Part shown: piece after piece, positions 33,361-44,754 of the stretch
Layout: each line of letters opens with the position of its first letter
Numbering within the stretch: position 1 is the first letter of the stretch
Assembly (NCBI GenBank): GCA_963995505.1
Contig: OZ023187.1
Span: 4,471,501 to 4,535,500, forward strand
DNA: 64,000 bases
Source of the DNA: Hypericum androsaemum
Taxonomy: Eukaryota > Streptophyta > Magnoliopsida > Malpighiales > Hypericaceae
Direction: 5' to 3'
Notes under the pieces: generated by a model
What the model was told of the DNA's origin: nothing
Seen by the model: the letters and a program-made list of their open reading frames with translations, nothing else
Database searches by the model: none
Made by a program: the position numbers and the translations under genes

Positions 33361-33884
33361 TTTAAACATCACCTAATTGTTTTGGTAAAATATGACAGCG
33401 TTATGACTAAACTTTATTTAAACAACTCAAATCACAAATGAGGGATAAAAGTACTTCACCTACCTGTCCGATTCAAATGCCAGACACTCATTTTGTCGAC
33501 ACGTGTTAACGCTAGAAAATAAGTGCAAAATTTTGAAAGTGGGTTCATGACCCATTTTTAATAGTATTGCACTCATTTTTTTAGTTTTTTTTATTGAAAG
33601 GTAAATATATTTTTATAAATTGGAACTCCTAGTACAAAGTCACACCAAGATCCATGCTTGCTTACGGCGAGCAAGCATCAGACAGCCCCAAGCCCTTATA
33701 CATACACATATAGCGACGATCTCCTAAAGGCTAATTCTCATATGAAAAATATATAAAGTTGCGGCCGTGGACTTTATCATTTTCGTGTGTTTTTGTTAGC
33801 GTAGACATGGAACTTCACGATCTGATTCTGGGATTGACTGTGTTCAATGATAATAACATTCTTCAGAACAAACAAGTAGGATGA
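33361..33884. other. Intergenic DNA, no gene seen
   Basis: AT-rich, without recognised features. Confidence 0.4.
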
Positions 33885-33983
33885 GATCAGTCTTCCTAGT
33901 TGGTGCATGGTGGGAGGTTTTCATGTACAATCCGAGTCCTCAACTATAGATTTTGTCGAAAACCTCCCACGATCAGTCTTCCT
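33885..33983. repeat. Small inverted-repeat insertion between 13-bp direct repeats
   Basis: GATCAGTCTTCCT occurs at 33885-33897 and 33971-33983. The 73 bp between contain inverted GGGAGGTTTT and AAAACCTCCC. This looks like a tiny foldback insertion. Confidence 0.45.
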
Positions 33984-34520
33984 ATTGCAAATTAGAATAT
34001 TTAGCCTCCAATTTATATATTTGAAGTTTCGTTGACATTGACTTCCAATTCATTTAGTTACCTTCTGTTGTTTGTATTAGGATCCGGGCTACGGCAATCG
34101 TCCTCAATATACAACGACTTTTGTACTTTGAGTTCGTAGCACAACGACCCTTGAAGATTCGGACGAATCGATGGATATTCGAAACTATCTTTAGAGAGAG
34201 AGAGGAGAAAATTGACGATGCGTACGTGCCAAGTGCTCCACAAGTGCGCCCATTCACGCGTGTGTGCACTACGCAGCAGTCCGAGTTAGTTTTCCAAGTT
34301 GTCAACTTATTTCCTAACTAATAAGGAACATCTCCTTATAAACTTGGAAATTTTTCTTGTTGTTTCCAATGTGGTAATGCACTTTCTATTTTCACTTTTG
34401 GGCCTACCACTTAGGCTTTCCACTTTGGGCCAAATGCATTAATTTTGCATTTATTCCAACACCTTCCTCATCAAGTTAAACCCACAAACACACGAAAACA
34501 AAACTCGGCAAGAGACCAAG
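33984..34520 (+). pseudogene. Duplicated 5' flank of the F-box gene, coding part lost
   Basis: TTAGAATATTTAGCCTCCAA and TTTGAAGTTTCGTTGAC near 33990-34040, plus CATCAAGTTAAACCCACA and AACAAAACTCGGC near 34470-34512, match the sequence immediately upstream of the F-box/PP2-B start at 44640-44750. The F-box coding sequence does not follow here. A 396-bp solo LTR splits the copied segment. This looks like a remnant of a tandem paralogue or a segmental duplication of the promoter. Confidence 0.6.
34061..34466. mobile_element. Solo LTR (~396 bp) with 5-bp TSD
   Basis: The segment 34066-34461 begins TGTTG and ends CAACA and is flanked by CCTTC at 34061-34065 and 34462-34466. Removing it joins GTTACCTTC to CTCATCAAGTT, close to the uninterrupted sequence near 44690. 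The short inverted ends and 5-bp duplication are typical of a copia solo LTR. No internal retroelement genes are present. Confidence 0.7.
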
Positions 34521-34825
34521 ATTGACTTAAGGAGGTCTTGGATTCTAATGTATGTCTAAAACACACATTAAACGCATAAAATTTTGAGACGTCTTGGTAT
34601 ATTTGTTCTTGTTTCATATTATTTTAGTGAACTTTTGGGTTTGGGTGACTAATAGGCTCATTCTGCTAATTTGTAAAAAAATGAGTGAAAGTAGTGATGA
34701 ATTATTGGTGTGATCCACATTTAATTTGTTCAAAATTCTTAAGAAATTATATTTAAATAAAAAAATTTCTAATTAATCTTTTAAGCTCAAGACATAATAT
34801 CTTTTTATGAAAAGTAAAAATTGTA
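34521..34825. other. Intergenic DNA, no gene seen
   Basis: AT-rich DNA between the duplicated F-box flank and copia 2. Confidence 0.4.
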
Positions 34826-34830
34826 TTCTA

Positions 34831-35509
34831 TGTTGGACCTTGGGCCCAATAGGCAATTATTATTGTGCCTAATTGGGCCCGGGCCCATTAGGCCCAAAAA
34901 GTTGGGTTAGATGGGCCGGTCAACCCGCGTTGACCGGCCCAAGCTACGCAAGCGCCACGTCAGCGTGACGTGGCGCTGATGTCACATGTGGCAGCCCACG
35001 TGGCGTGCCACGTGGTGCCACAGGGCAAAGCTATGTGTAGCCTTGCCACGTGGCAAAGCTATGGGTTAGCCTCGCCACATGGCGGACATGTGGCCTGAGG
35101 CGCCACGTGGCGTGCCACGTGGTGGACGTGTTGCCCAAAATGCCACGTGGCGTGCCACGTGGTGACACGTGACGTGCCACGTGGCACATTTTGGCTGTCC
35201 GGATTTCCCTATAAAAGGGGAAATTCGGCTGGACCAATTGGTAACTTTTCCCACAACCACTCAATACAAAAGAAAAATTCCGGATCAGTTCCAGAATTTT
35301 AATCAGATTTTCGATAAAAGGAAATCTCGTGAAAATCGATTACGGATCCGTTCAAACGTGATCGTAATTCGACCAGTGCGAAGAAGTTGTGGACCCGAGC
35401 CTGCGGACCTCTTACTTCAACAAGTAAGTGATTTATTATTTACGAATTAGTTTATTAATTAAACGGGTTTAACACGTAATTACTCGTTAATTACGTGTCA
35501 AAACCGTCA
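34831..35509 (+). repeat. 5' LTR of copia 2 (679 bp)
   Basis: Starts TGTTGGACC, ends ACCGTCA. About eight CCACGTGG motifs lie in U3, and a CTATAAAAG TATA box at about 35209. Confidence 0.95.
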
Positions 35510-36686
35510 ATTGGTATCAGAGCATGGTTGAAACCATGTTTTGATGATAATATGATGTTTTAATTCAAGTAATTATGTGATTTATTGAGTTAAAAATTAT
35601 ATTAATCGTGATTTTGTGGAAAATCATAATCTGTTGGACTTTAATGTAATTAATTTGGAACCAGCGGGACTAAATTAAATTTTGCCTAACCACGCGGGCA
35701 AATTCGCGCACGCGCGAAACCTTAAGGTACCAATCTGAAATTTTGACCGCTTACGTGGCACCTGCGTGTCATGGACCTCGGTGCAATTTTCGGAAAACTT
35801 GGGGATTAATTGGAAATTTTCCCAAAAAATCCCCAAATCGGAATCAACCCTAATCGAGCGATTTAGGGGATTTCGCCAGAAATCGAATTCGATCGATTTC
35901 GTCGGAAATCCAACGATTTCGACGCCGGAGATCGATGATAGTCGATTCTCCGGCTTCTCCCCGACGTCCCGATACCAAGTTTGTGGATCGACGTCGCCGG
36001 AATCGCGAGATTGAGGACGACGACGGCGGAGAGACGCGGAACGGAGAAGACGATCGCGGCGGCGAACGGCTGGACGACGGCCCGCGAGGCCGCTACGGCC
36101 GTGCTCGCGAGGCCGAAACAAGTCGATTGCGACCGGTCTCGGCCCGTGGTTCGCCGCCGTCACGCGGCGGTCTTGGGAGGAGCGGCGGCGGATTTTTTCG
36201 TCGCGCGGGAGAAGAGAGAGAAAATTTTAGTGGAAAATATGCGAGGGGCAAAATCGTAATTTCATGATTTTCCCGAAAATATTTATACCCGGGTCAAGAA
36301 AATCAAAAAAATGGACGGATTGGCCTGGTTTCTTGGTTCGACCCACCCGATTTATGGTCAATTTTGACTTAAGTCAAAATTGGACCTAAAAAATTGGGTT
36401 TTTTCTCTTTTAATTGGATAAAATCAGTTTTTATTCAATTAAAATCCAATAAATTGATAAAAATTTTGAGAAATTTTTGTCAATTAGGTTTATTAAAATT
36501 ATATTTTAATAAACTTAAAAAGAAAATATTTTGGAACAAGTTCCGAGATATGTGAAAGTTAAACTAAAATCACATAAATTGATCCATAGAATGTTCATCA
36601 AAAGATTGGAAAATGAGTTTTTCAATCCTATTTTGGGAAAATATGAGTATTAACCCAAAATTGAATTGCAATTGTTGCAAGATTTG

Positions 36687-37274
36687 ATGGCTACTGGAGA
36701 CAGGTATCTGAACTTCTGTGCAACAGAACTTCGACAGAAGATTCTGAAGCGCCGTTTACCGCTGCGTGTGCCCAAGAATGACATGAGGCTGTATGTCATT
36801 CTTGAGCACATTGAGGCTGTTCACCGGGAGATGCAAGAGTGCATCTGGGCCGGAGGTTACGATCATGGAGAGGACTGGCCCTCTATGTTTCGAGACCTCC
36901 TGGTCACGATGAAAATTCGAGAAGATATGAGTGTCTTCTCGGCACCCGAGTTCAATACCCATATAGATGCTCTCTATGATTTGGTCCATTATCTTGAGGA
37001 TAAGGGTCTTCGCAGAGAAATGATACCTTCTCCTCTTCTGGAGCTGCGAAGCGGTTTGATCTTGAACCGCTACCTCGCTAAGGATTACTATTATAGTTTT
37101 CCTCAGCTCCTGATCATCTGGATCATGGATTCAATTCCAGTTCCGGAAAGTACCCTGGAACTTCTCATTGGATCGTCCTCGTACCCGGCCCCCACCGGAT
37201 CGTCTCTGGACCCGGATCCAGATATGTATCTGGATTCTCCTACCGGATCGCCTGGACATCCGATCCCTGTGTGA
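36687..37274 (+). CDS. Conserved pre-gag ORF of copia 2, function unknown
   Basis: A 195-residue frame from ATG 36687, positioned about 370 bp upstream of gag. The sequence is colinear with the copia 1 copy, with an extra R-L pair after K-N-D-M. The central blocks (Y-L-N-F-C-A-T-E-L-R-Q-K, A-G-G-Y-D-H-G-E-D, N-R-Y-L-A-K-D-Y-Y-Y-S-F) are unchanged. No signal peptide, zinc finger or recognised catalytic motif is seen. The C-terminal ~45 residues are Pro/Ser/Asp-rich. The first ATG of copia 1 is TTG here, so the shared start is the second one. The gag and pol of this element lie downstream on the same strand, so the ORF would be first on a genomic transcript. Confidence 0.5.
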   Translation: MATGDRYLNFCATELRQKILKRRLPLRVPKNDMRLYVILEHIEAVHREMQECIWAGGYDHGEDWPSMFRDLLVTMKIREDMSVFSAPEFNTHIDALYDLVHYLEDKGLRREMIPSPLLELRSGLILNRYLAKDYYYSFPQLLIIWIMDSIPVPESTLELLIGSSSYPAPTGSSLDPDPDMYLDSPTGSPGHPIPV

Positions 37275-37643
37275 TTATATGTTTAACTGTCCCCATATAC
37301 ATATGTTATTTTTGGGGGACTTTTGTACAATAGGTTGTGACCTTGTCTGAGGTTTTGTGCATGTGTGAGCACACTCAGAATGTACAAATGCATGTGTCAA
37401 ACATGTAATTAAATAAAGATGTTTGTTTAATTGCTTCCACTTGAATTTACTATCGATGAACTTTAAACGGTTGAAGTTTAAGATTAATACTTGAATGGTG
37501 AGGGGAAGCATGCCCGCGACCCACTTCGATTTTGAGATTAATCAAGAACTCCATATCGTTAAAAGTTATGAGTGATTAGTAAATTGAATCATATTGCCAA
37601 ATCAAATTTCTAATATGTTCTCATATTAAAAATCCCTATAGAA

Positions 37644-38513
37644 ATGTCAGTCGCTTCTAGATCCATCATTGCTGAGCTAAACCGTGAGTTAAAACTCAAC
37701 GGTGAAAACTATGACAATTGGAGTATGAAAATCCAAAATGTGCTTGAAGAACAAGAGGTTCTGGAGCACATACATGTCATAATGGATGAGCCTGAAGAAG
37801 GCACAACTGCTCAACATAAGCGAGATAAGGAAGCTTATGTTATTTGGAAGAGGAAAAACACTACTGCTCGATTGATCTTGTTGAGTTCCATGATGGATGA
37901 TATCACCAGACAATTTCGCGTGCATGACAACGCGAAAGAGTTATGGGATTCTCTCAAACTGAAATTCGGAAAGCTTTCAGTGTCGAAGCTGCGTGCTTTG
38001 ACCATAAGATTTGACACCTTTAAAAAGCGTCCGGAGGTTCCCATGAGGAAACACTTGAGAGTGATGTCCAATATGATCAGTGAACTGGCAGAGGCCGGTC
38101 ACTTACTCAGCAACGAGCAGCAGATTCAAGCTGTCATCCATTCTTTACCACCAAGTTGGGAACAGATGAAGATGAATCTTAACCATTCCGATCATTTGGT
38201 AACATTTGATGATGTTGCCAGACACCTTGAGCTGGAGGAAGATCGCCTCCTAGCTATGAAATCCCACCCTAAAGCCCATTCGATTTGTTCGACTGGGAGT
38301 GGTGGGAAAAAGAAAAAAGGTAAAGGGAAGGGTAAGTGTAAACAAACTCCAAAGGCTGAAAACCATGGAACCAAGTTGGATGGCTCCAAGGCTAAAAAGA
38401 ACAAGCGGTTTAACATTTCAAAAGTGAAATGTTTTAACTGTCAACAGAAGGGACATTTTGCAAAAGATTGCAAAATGCCAAAAGCAGGTACATCTAAACT
38501 CAAGTGTGAGTAA
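37644..38513 (+). CDS. gag: copia 2 gag (UBN2-type nucleocapsid protein)
   Basis: A 289-residue open frame. The N-terminal region (L-N-G-E-N-Y-D-N-W-S-M-K-I, then A-K-E-L-W-D-S-L-K) is the plant copia gag (UBN2/DUF4219-like) fold that forms the virus-like particle. A Lys-rich stretch and one CCHC zinc knuckle, C-F-N-C-Q-Q-K-G-H-F-A-K-D-C, are at the C-terminus for RNA binding. The frame closes at 38513, and the pol frame that overlaps it lies in the +1 frame. Whether that is programmed frameshifting or a mutation in this copy is unresolved. This gene is wholly missing from copia 1. Confidence 0.92.
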   Translation: MSVASRSIIAELNRELKLNGENYDNWSMKIQNVLEEQEVLEHIHVIMDEPEEGTTAQHKRDKEAYVIWKRKNTTARLILLSSMMDDITRQFRVHDNAKELWDSLKLKFGKLSVSKLRALTIRFDTFKKRPEVPMRKHLRVMSNMISELAEAGHLLSNEQQIQAVIHSLPPSWEQMKMNLNHSDHLVTFDDVARHLELEEDRLLAMKSHPKAHSICSTGSGGKKKKGKGKGKCKQTPKAENHGTKLDGSKAKKNKRFNISKVKCFNCQQKGHFAKDCKMPKAGTSKLKCE

Positions 38514-41500
38514 ATTGTATGTATCCTCTTGTACCCTTCTAACTGAATCACATTCTGTGTGGGTGATTGATTCAGGAGCGACAGACCATATAGCTAGAGA
38601 CCGTGGTTCGTTCGTTGAGTACAGGCGGTTGCCGGCTGGAGCAAAAACCATTTTTGTCGGTAACAACTCGTGCGTGAATGTGAAAGGCCTGGGCACTTGT
38701 AGATTACACCTTCGGGGTGGTCGTGCCCTTCTTTTACATGACGTGTTGTTTGCTCTAGACATACGAAAGAACCTGATCTCAGTTTCAGCCTTGATGTCTT
38801 TAGGTTTCCGGTTGTCATTTGAGAACGACACCGTTAGATTATTTTTGGATGATGCCTATTTTGGCCTTGGATATATATCGGAAGGTTTTTTGATTCTGGA
38901 TATTGATCCTTCTGAAAGTTTTTCCTTTATCACTAGTTCAAATTCATCAGAGGGTGATATTAAACTATGGCATTCTAGACTTGGCCATATCGGTCAGGAT
39001 CGTTTAAACCGTCTAGCTAAGGCAGGACTGTTGGGCAATATAGAGAAATCTATATTACCTAGTTGCGTATCCTGCCTAGAAGGGAAAAGTACTAGAAAAT
39101 ATTTCGGTACTGAGGCTAGAGCCAAATTTTCACTACAATTAGTCCATTCTGACATATGTGGTCCAATGAACGTGAGGGCAAGGCATGGAGCATATTACTT
39201 CATCACCTTTATTGATGACTATACTAGATATGGTATGATATACCTGATTTCTCACAAGTCTGAAGCCTTAAACTGCTTCATGACATACATGAGTTTTGTT
39301 GACAATCAGAAGGACAGAAAGATAAAGGCTTTACGAACTGATCGTGGCCGTGAATATCTTTCTGATGAGTTCAAAGCTCTATGCATTGAAAAAGGAATTG
39401 AACATCAGTTGTCTATTCCTTATACACCACAGCAAAATGGAATTGCTGAAAGAAGGAATAGAACCCTTCTTGATATGGTTAGATCAATGATGGCAGAGGC
39501 AAGTTTGCCTATATCATTCTATGGAGATGCGCCCCTGACTGCCGCATACGTTCTAAACCGTGTACCCTCTAAGTCTGTTACAGCCACTCCTTACGAAATG
39601 TGGACAGATCGGAAGCCCGATTTATCCTATTTTAAGCCGTGGGGGTGTGCGTCCTATGTCCATTCTACCTCAAGTGCTTTCGGTAAATTATGACCGAGAG
39701 ATAGAAAAAGTATCTTTATAAGATACCCAGAGGTATCTAAAGGGTACGTGTTCGTGGGTGAACTGGACAATGGACATGGAACAGAATTTGAATCACGTGA
39801 TGTCACTTTTTTGGAGAATGAATTTCCAAAATTGGGAGAGGTTAGTAGTGACCTTACCCTTTATGAGACAAATGAACCAGAGTCATCTGGATCACTTCTT
39901 CCGAGTGGGAGAATTGAGGAGGAAGATAGAGATTTTTCAACTCAAAATGATCCGGAAGGTTGTGATCTGAGTCCTGAAAGGGAGGTAATTCCTTATTCCA
40001 GTGGGAGTACGGTATTTTCACCCAGTGGGAGTGCGATTCCTGGATATGATGAATATATGAGAGATGTTTATCAAAATCGGGAATACCGTAGGTCTAGCAG
40101 AACTAGCATACCACGCCGACGATTTGACATCGAAGGCGAGGCTAATGCGTTCTTAGTATCACTAATGAAATTTGGTGGTCCAAGTGAAATTCTTCTGGCC
40201 ATCATGCAGGATGAAGATGAACCTAAAAATGTATCTGGAGCATTGTCATCTCCAAAACGTGATGAATGGATGAATGCAATGGATGAAGAAATGTCTTCTA
40301 TGATCAAAAACCAGGTTTGGGAAGATGAACCTAAAAATGTATCTGGAGCATTGTCATCTCCAAAACGTGATGAATGGATGAATGCAATGGATGAAGAAAT
40401 GTCTTTTATGATCAAAAACCAGGTTTGGGATCTGGTTGACCTACCTAAGGGGCGTAGGGCAATTGGGAATAAGTGGATTCTCAAAATTAAGCGCAATGCA
40501 GATGGCAGTATCGAAAGATACAAAGCGCGTTTGGTTGCCCAAGGCTTTAAACAACAGGCTGGGATAGACTATGGGGAGACTTTTGCACCTATTGTTAGAT
40601 TTACGTCAATTAGGGTCATTTTAGCTATGGTTGCTAACATGAATCTAGAATTACATCAAATGGATGTAAAGACTGCTTTTATCCACGGAGAATTGGATGA
40701 AGAAATCTATATGATTCAGCCTGAGGGCTACATTCAAAAAGGCTGCAAACACAAAGTTTGCAAATTGAATAGATCAATTTATGGCCTTAAGCAGTCGTCT
40801 AGACAGTGGTATATTCGCTTTCACAATACGATCATGCAGCATGATTTTATAATGATAGACGAAGATCACTGTGTGTATCTTAAGCGATCAGGAAAAAAGT
40901 TTGTTATCATCACCTTGTATGTTGATGACATACTTTTAGCTGGAAATGACATGGGATTTCTTGTCAAAATCAAAGATTGGTTATCTTCCAACTTTGAAAT
41001 GAAAGACATGGGTGAAGCAGATTACATACTCGGAGTTAAGATTTCGAGGAATCGTTCGAAAAGAATAGTGTCTCTTGCGATATTCGCAAAGTAGTAGAAC
41101 GTTTCAATTGTGATCACAGTAACCCAAAGTATGTCCCATTGGTTAAAGGTCATAATTTGTGTAAGGACATGTGCCCAAAAATAGCTAAACAACGTAGGGA
41201 CATAGAGAAGATTCATTATGCCAATGCAGTTGGATACCTGATGTACGCAATGTTGTGTACTAGACCTGATATTTGCTATGCTATTACGATAGCAAGCAGA
41301 TATCAGTCTGATCCAGGCAGTGCTCACTGGAAGGTTGTCAAAGGGATTTTGAAATATTTGAATACTACTGCAGAATACTCCTTGTGCTATCAAGGCCGTG
41401 ACCTGATAATGAGTGGCTATACTGATGCTGATTGGGGAGGTGATGTGGATAAGAAAAAGTCTACATCTGGAATTGTTTTCTTGTTGAACGGGGGTGCTGT

Positions 41501-41885
41501 CTCATGGAGCAGTAAGAAGCAAACATGTGTATCCCTGTCAACAATGGAAGCAGAATATGTAGCTTCAGCTCATGCTGCACAAGAAGCAGTATGGTTGAAG
41601 AGATTCTTAAGCCATCTCTCCCTGATCAACTCGACGGAGCCAGTGAGTCTATTCTGCGACAACCAGGCAGCTATAGCATATGCTAAGGATCCTAGATTCC
41701 ATAGCAGGGCTAAGCATATAGATATTAAATTTCACTTTGTGAGAAATTTAATAAAATATAAAGAACTGTGTATGAAACACATATCTACACGAGATATGGC
41801 CGTAGATCCAATGACTAAAGCATTACCTCGAGAAGTGTTCAAGAAATATGTTAAGTCACTGGGTTTACGACGGTTTCATTTGTAA
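38458..41885 (+). pseudogene. copia 2 pol (protease-integrase-RT-RNase H), broken
   Basis: Protease W-V-I-D-S-G-A-T-D-H, integrase T-D-R-G-R-E-Y-L, RT M-D-V-K-T-A-F and the catalytic L-Y-V-D-D-I-L-L-A, and RNase H S-L-S-T-M-E-A-E-Y-V-A are all legible. Lesions are a TGA at 39691-39693 (copia 1 reads GGA at this point), a 108-bp in-frame tandem duplication (40213-40320 and 40321-40428) just N-terminal to RT, and a net loss of about 10 nt near 41075 that shifts the frame between RT and RNase H. The catalytic RT box itself is intact here but frameshifted in copia 1. Confidence 0.9.
40213..40428 (+). repeat. 108-bp tandem duplication within copia 2 pol
   Basis: Two copies of 108 bp, each coding 36 residues that start E-D-E-P-K-N-V-S-G-A-L and end M-I-K-N-Q-V-W. 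They differ at one base (TCTTCTATG against TCTTTTATG). Copia 1 has a single copy. Confidence 0.95.
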
Positions 41886-42829
41886 TCCAATTAGTTGGAA
41901 TAAAGGAATTTTTTATTTGGCAATATGAGTTAAATGTGAAACATGTCGGACAGAGAAGTAGCCCACTCACACGGGTGTTTACCTCAATGGGAGTTAAGAA
42001 GTTGATTCCTGACTGAGATGAGGCAGTTATTGGACATTCATAAGTGCATGTCCTATGGCGGAATGCCGTCTTGCTTAAGAGCAAGTTTTCTTATGGGATG
42101 CAGAAATAAGTTGCTGCATTTGGATTTTCTACAATCCATATGATAAGATATAAGTGGAACTTATCATACTGTCTGTCCTATTAGCCTAGAGTTAAGCTAA
42201 GGCTGATACTCTAGTATGGTGTTAAATGACATATGTTCCTTAAAAAAGGAAAATACACCGTAACACGTGATCGGTATCATGTGTGCTACTCGACCACTGG
42301 ATGGGATGAAAATGTTGAGTGATTTCACAATCCCTGGTGTGAGACCAATTTTCGAGAACTGTGGTTCCCGAAACCTACCCTTAAGATCCTAAACGTATTC
42401 TGGAAGTATGATCCAGTGCTGCTAGCTTGGAAAGGTCATGAAAAGGTTATGGCATAGCGATTCGACCTGGCAGGGCTGACCAGAAAAGCAGGCTGTATCA
42501 TTATGAAAGGAATATAGTTAAGAGAGAAGGAGCTCTGTTCATCACATTCTGAGTTTCGTGGTTCAGGTGCACCAATTGTATTGAAAAGTACAATAGTGAA
42601 CCCGAATATAATTGTTTGAAATCACTAATGTGAACAATGGAATGTGACATGAGTCCTGGGGTAATAGCATACATTATACAAGAAGGTTGTCGAGATGCTA
42701 CTATTCAAGTAGCCTGAGTGTCTGTGCTCTTGAATTTGGCTTAACATACTCGACGTGTGCTGGTCGCACGAAATCCTTTAAAGAAATCTGATAACTGTTG
42801 ATCAAGGTCAATAATAATTGAGTGGGAGA

Positions 42830-43390
42830 TGTTGGACCTTGGGCCCAATAGGCCCAAAAAGTTGGGTTAGATGGGCCGGTCAACGTGACCGGCCCAAGCT
42901 ACGCAAGCGCCACGTCAGCGTGACGTGGCGATGACGTCACATGTGGCAGCCCACGTGGCGCTGCGTGGCAAAGCTATGGGTTAGCCTCGCCACGTGGCGG
43001 ACATGTGGCCTGAGGCGTCACGTGGCGGACGTGTGGCCCAAAATGCCACGTGGCGTGCCACGTGGCGCATTTTGGATGTCCGGATTTCCCTATAAAAGGG
43101 AAAATTCGGCTGGACCAATTGGTAACTTTTCCCACAACCACTCAATACAAAAGGAAAATTCCGGATCAGTTCTAGAATTTTAATCAGATTTTCGATAAAA
43201 GGAAATCTCGTGAAAATCGATTACGGATCCGTTCAAACGTGATCGTAATTCGACCAGTGCGAAGAAGTTGTGGACCCGAGCCTGTGGACCTCTTACTTCA
43301 ACAAGTAAGTGATTTATTATTAACGAATTAGTTTGTTAATTAAACAAGTTTAATACGTAATTACTCGTTAATTACGTGTCAAAACCGTCA
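42830..43390 (+). repeat. 3' LTR of copia 2 (561 bp)
   Basis: Shorter than its 5' partner. It lacks about 44 bp near the start (loss between GGCCCAATAGGC and GGCCCATTAGGC repeats) and has only about four CCACGTGG motifs. Confidence 0.95.
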
Positions 43391-43395
43391 ATCTA

Positions 43396-44510
43396 TATTA
43401 AAACACGATAATCAGATTAAAAGGATTGAAATTAAGCGCAAAGAATCAGAGCTCACAAACATATTAAAAGAAGAGAAAGAGCGACATTCTGATAATGGAT
43501 ATTCAAGAATATTGGAGACCAAAACGACCACCCGCTAATGACACATGGATACAGAGTTCAGGACGCGCTCAAACTGAACCTCTTGATGTTGGAAGATGGA
43601 GGTTGGATTGACTACTATTATTAGGGTGGGCAGCAGTGCATTGTTGGCCTTTGGATGGGAGAGGAGGTGACAGATCTGACCATAAGAATCAACTAGGGTT
43701 GAAATGAAGGGCATTTCGAGTTTTTAGTTTTTACCTCCTTTCTCCGTTCACGTCTGTGTAATTTTCTGATACTCATTTTTTAAAGCGTGCCTACGTTTTT
43801 CTCACCATGCTTTAAATACAAACTTACAAATTTAATTATATATAATTTCTTATATTACAAATTTCACATTTAGCCTAATGTGGCCCCTGAAAGTTGGCAC
43901 TATTTATGCCTTCTAATATTCGGACTCATTGGGTTGATTAATCTAGATTCTAAAACATCTAATGAAATAGGTTTCGTTCGAGCACAACAGTAGATATAAG
44001 ATCAACTCGCTCTGATATTATATTAGAATTTTCATATACAATCCAAAATTTTAATACAATAAATAAGTAGATTTTTTCATACTTAAAAATAGCTGACCAT
44101 TCTTGCACTAATGTCAACAAATTACTATCAACAGAATATCTTATTCCAACTTAACTTAATTTTTTTATTCTTATCTTCTTCTTTTTTGCGACTATTTGTT
44201 TATTCTTATCTTAATTTGTTGGGTTTTGGTCGGAACCGGATAAGCGTTGGAAATAAGACGCGCATGGCCTACCTCCCACGCGTCATCTTTATTGCTTTAC
44301 CTAAATCTATATCCTTAAAAACCAACGAGTAGGTAATTAAAAAAAACCAACGAGTAGACCGGTTGTAACTTAATTAAAAAGTTTCATTCATTCATTCAAA
44401 TTATTGGCAATGTAGTAGTTAAATATTTTTTGTAAATATTTTTTCAAATTTTATTTGACTTAATGTAGACTAGTTTATTGAGTAATTGTCCGGATAAAAA
44501 ATGGTATAAA
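43396..44510. other. Intergenic DNA, possible short coiled-coil gene fragment at left edge
   Basis: Just after copia 2, about 43400-43540 reads an open frame rich in Lys/Glu (N-Q-I-K-R-I-E-I-K-R-K-E-S-E), perhaps a gene scrap. I cannot identify it. The rest is AT-rich with nothing recognised. Confidence 0.3.
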
Positions 44511-44511
44511 A

Positions 44512-44513
<2 letters not shown>

Positions 44514-44556
<43 letters not shown>
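44514..44556. repeat. (TA)n microsatellite
   Basis: About 20 TA units in the promoter region of the F-box gene. Confidence 0.95.
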
Positions 44557-44557
<1 letters not shown>

Positions 44558-44754
44558 TTAAACAACTTGGAATTCATTTAAGAAAGAGAAACTAATGTGG
44601 CTGAGATTACCCAACACGGGATTGACCTTGACTTAGAAATTAGAATAATATTTGGCCTCCAATTTCTATATTTGAAACTTCGTTGACGTTACCTTCTTCA
44701 TCAAGTTAAAACCCCACACACGCACAAGAACAAAAACAAAACTCGGCCACCAAA

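Larger units (their letters stand above)
34826..43395 (+). mobile_element. Ty1-copia LTR retrotransposon, copy 2 (gag intact, pol broken)
   Basis: The body is 34831-43390 (8,560 bp), bracketed by TTCTA (34826-34830) and ATCTA (43391-43395), a 5-bp duplication with one change. It has the same architecture and sequence family as copia 1: LTR, initiator-Met primer site at 35512, GC-rich leader, pre-gag ORF, gag, pol, ~940 bp tail, purine tract at 42820-42829, LTR. It is the full-length version against which the 1.19-kb deletion of copia 1 can be read. Confidence 0.95.
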
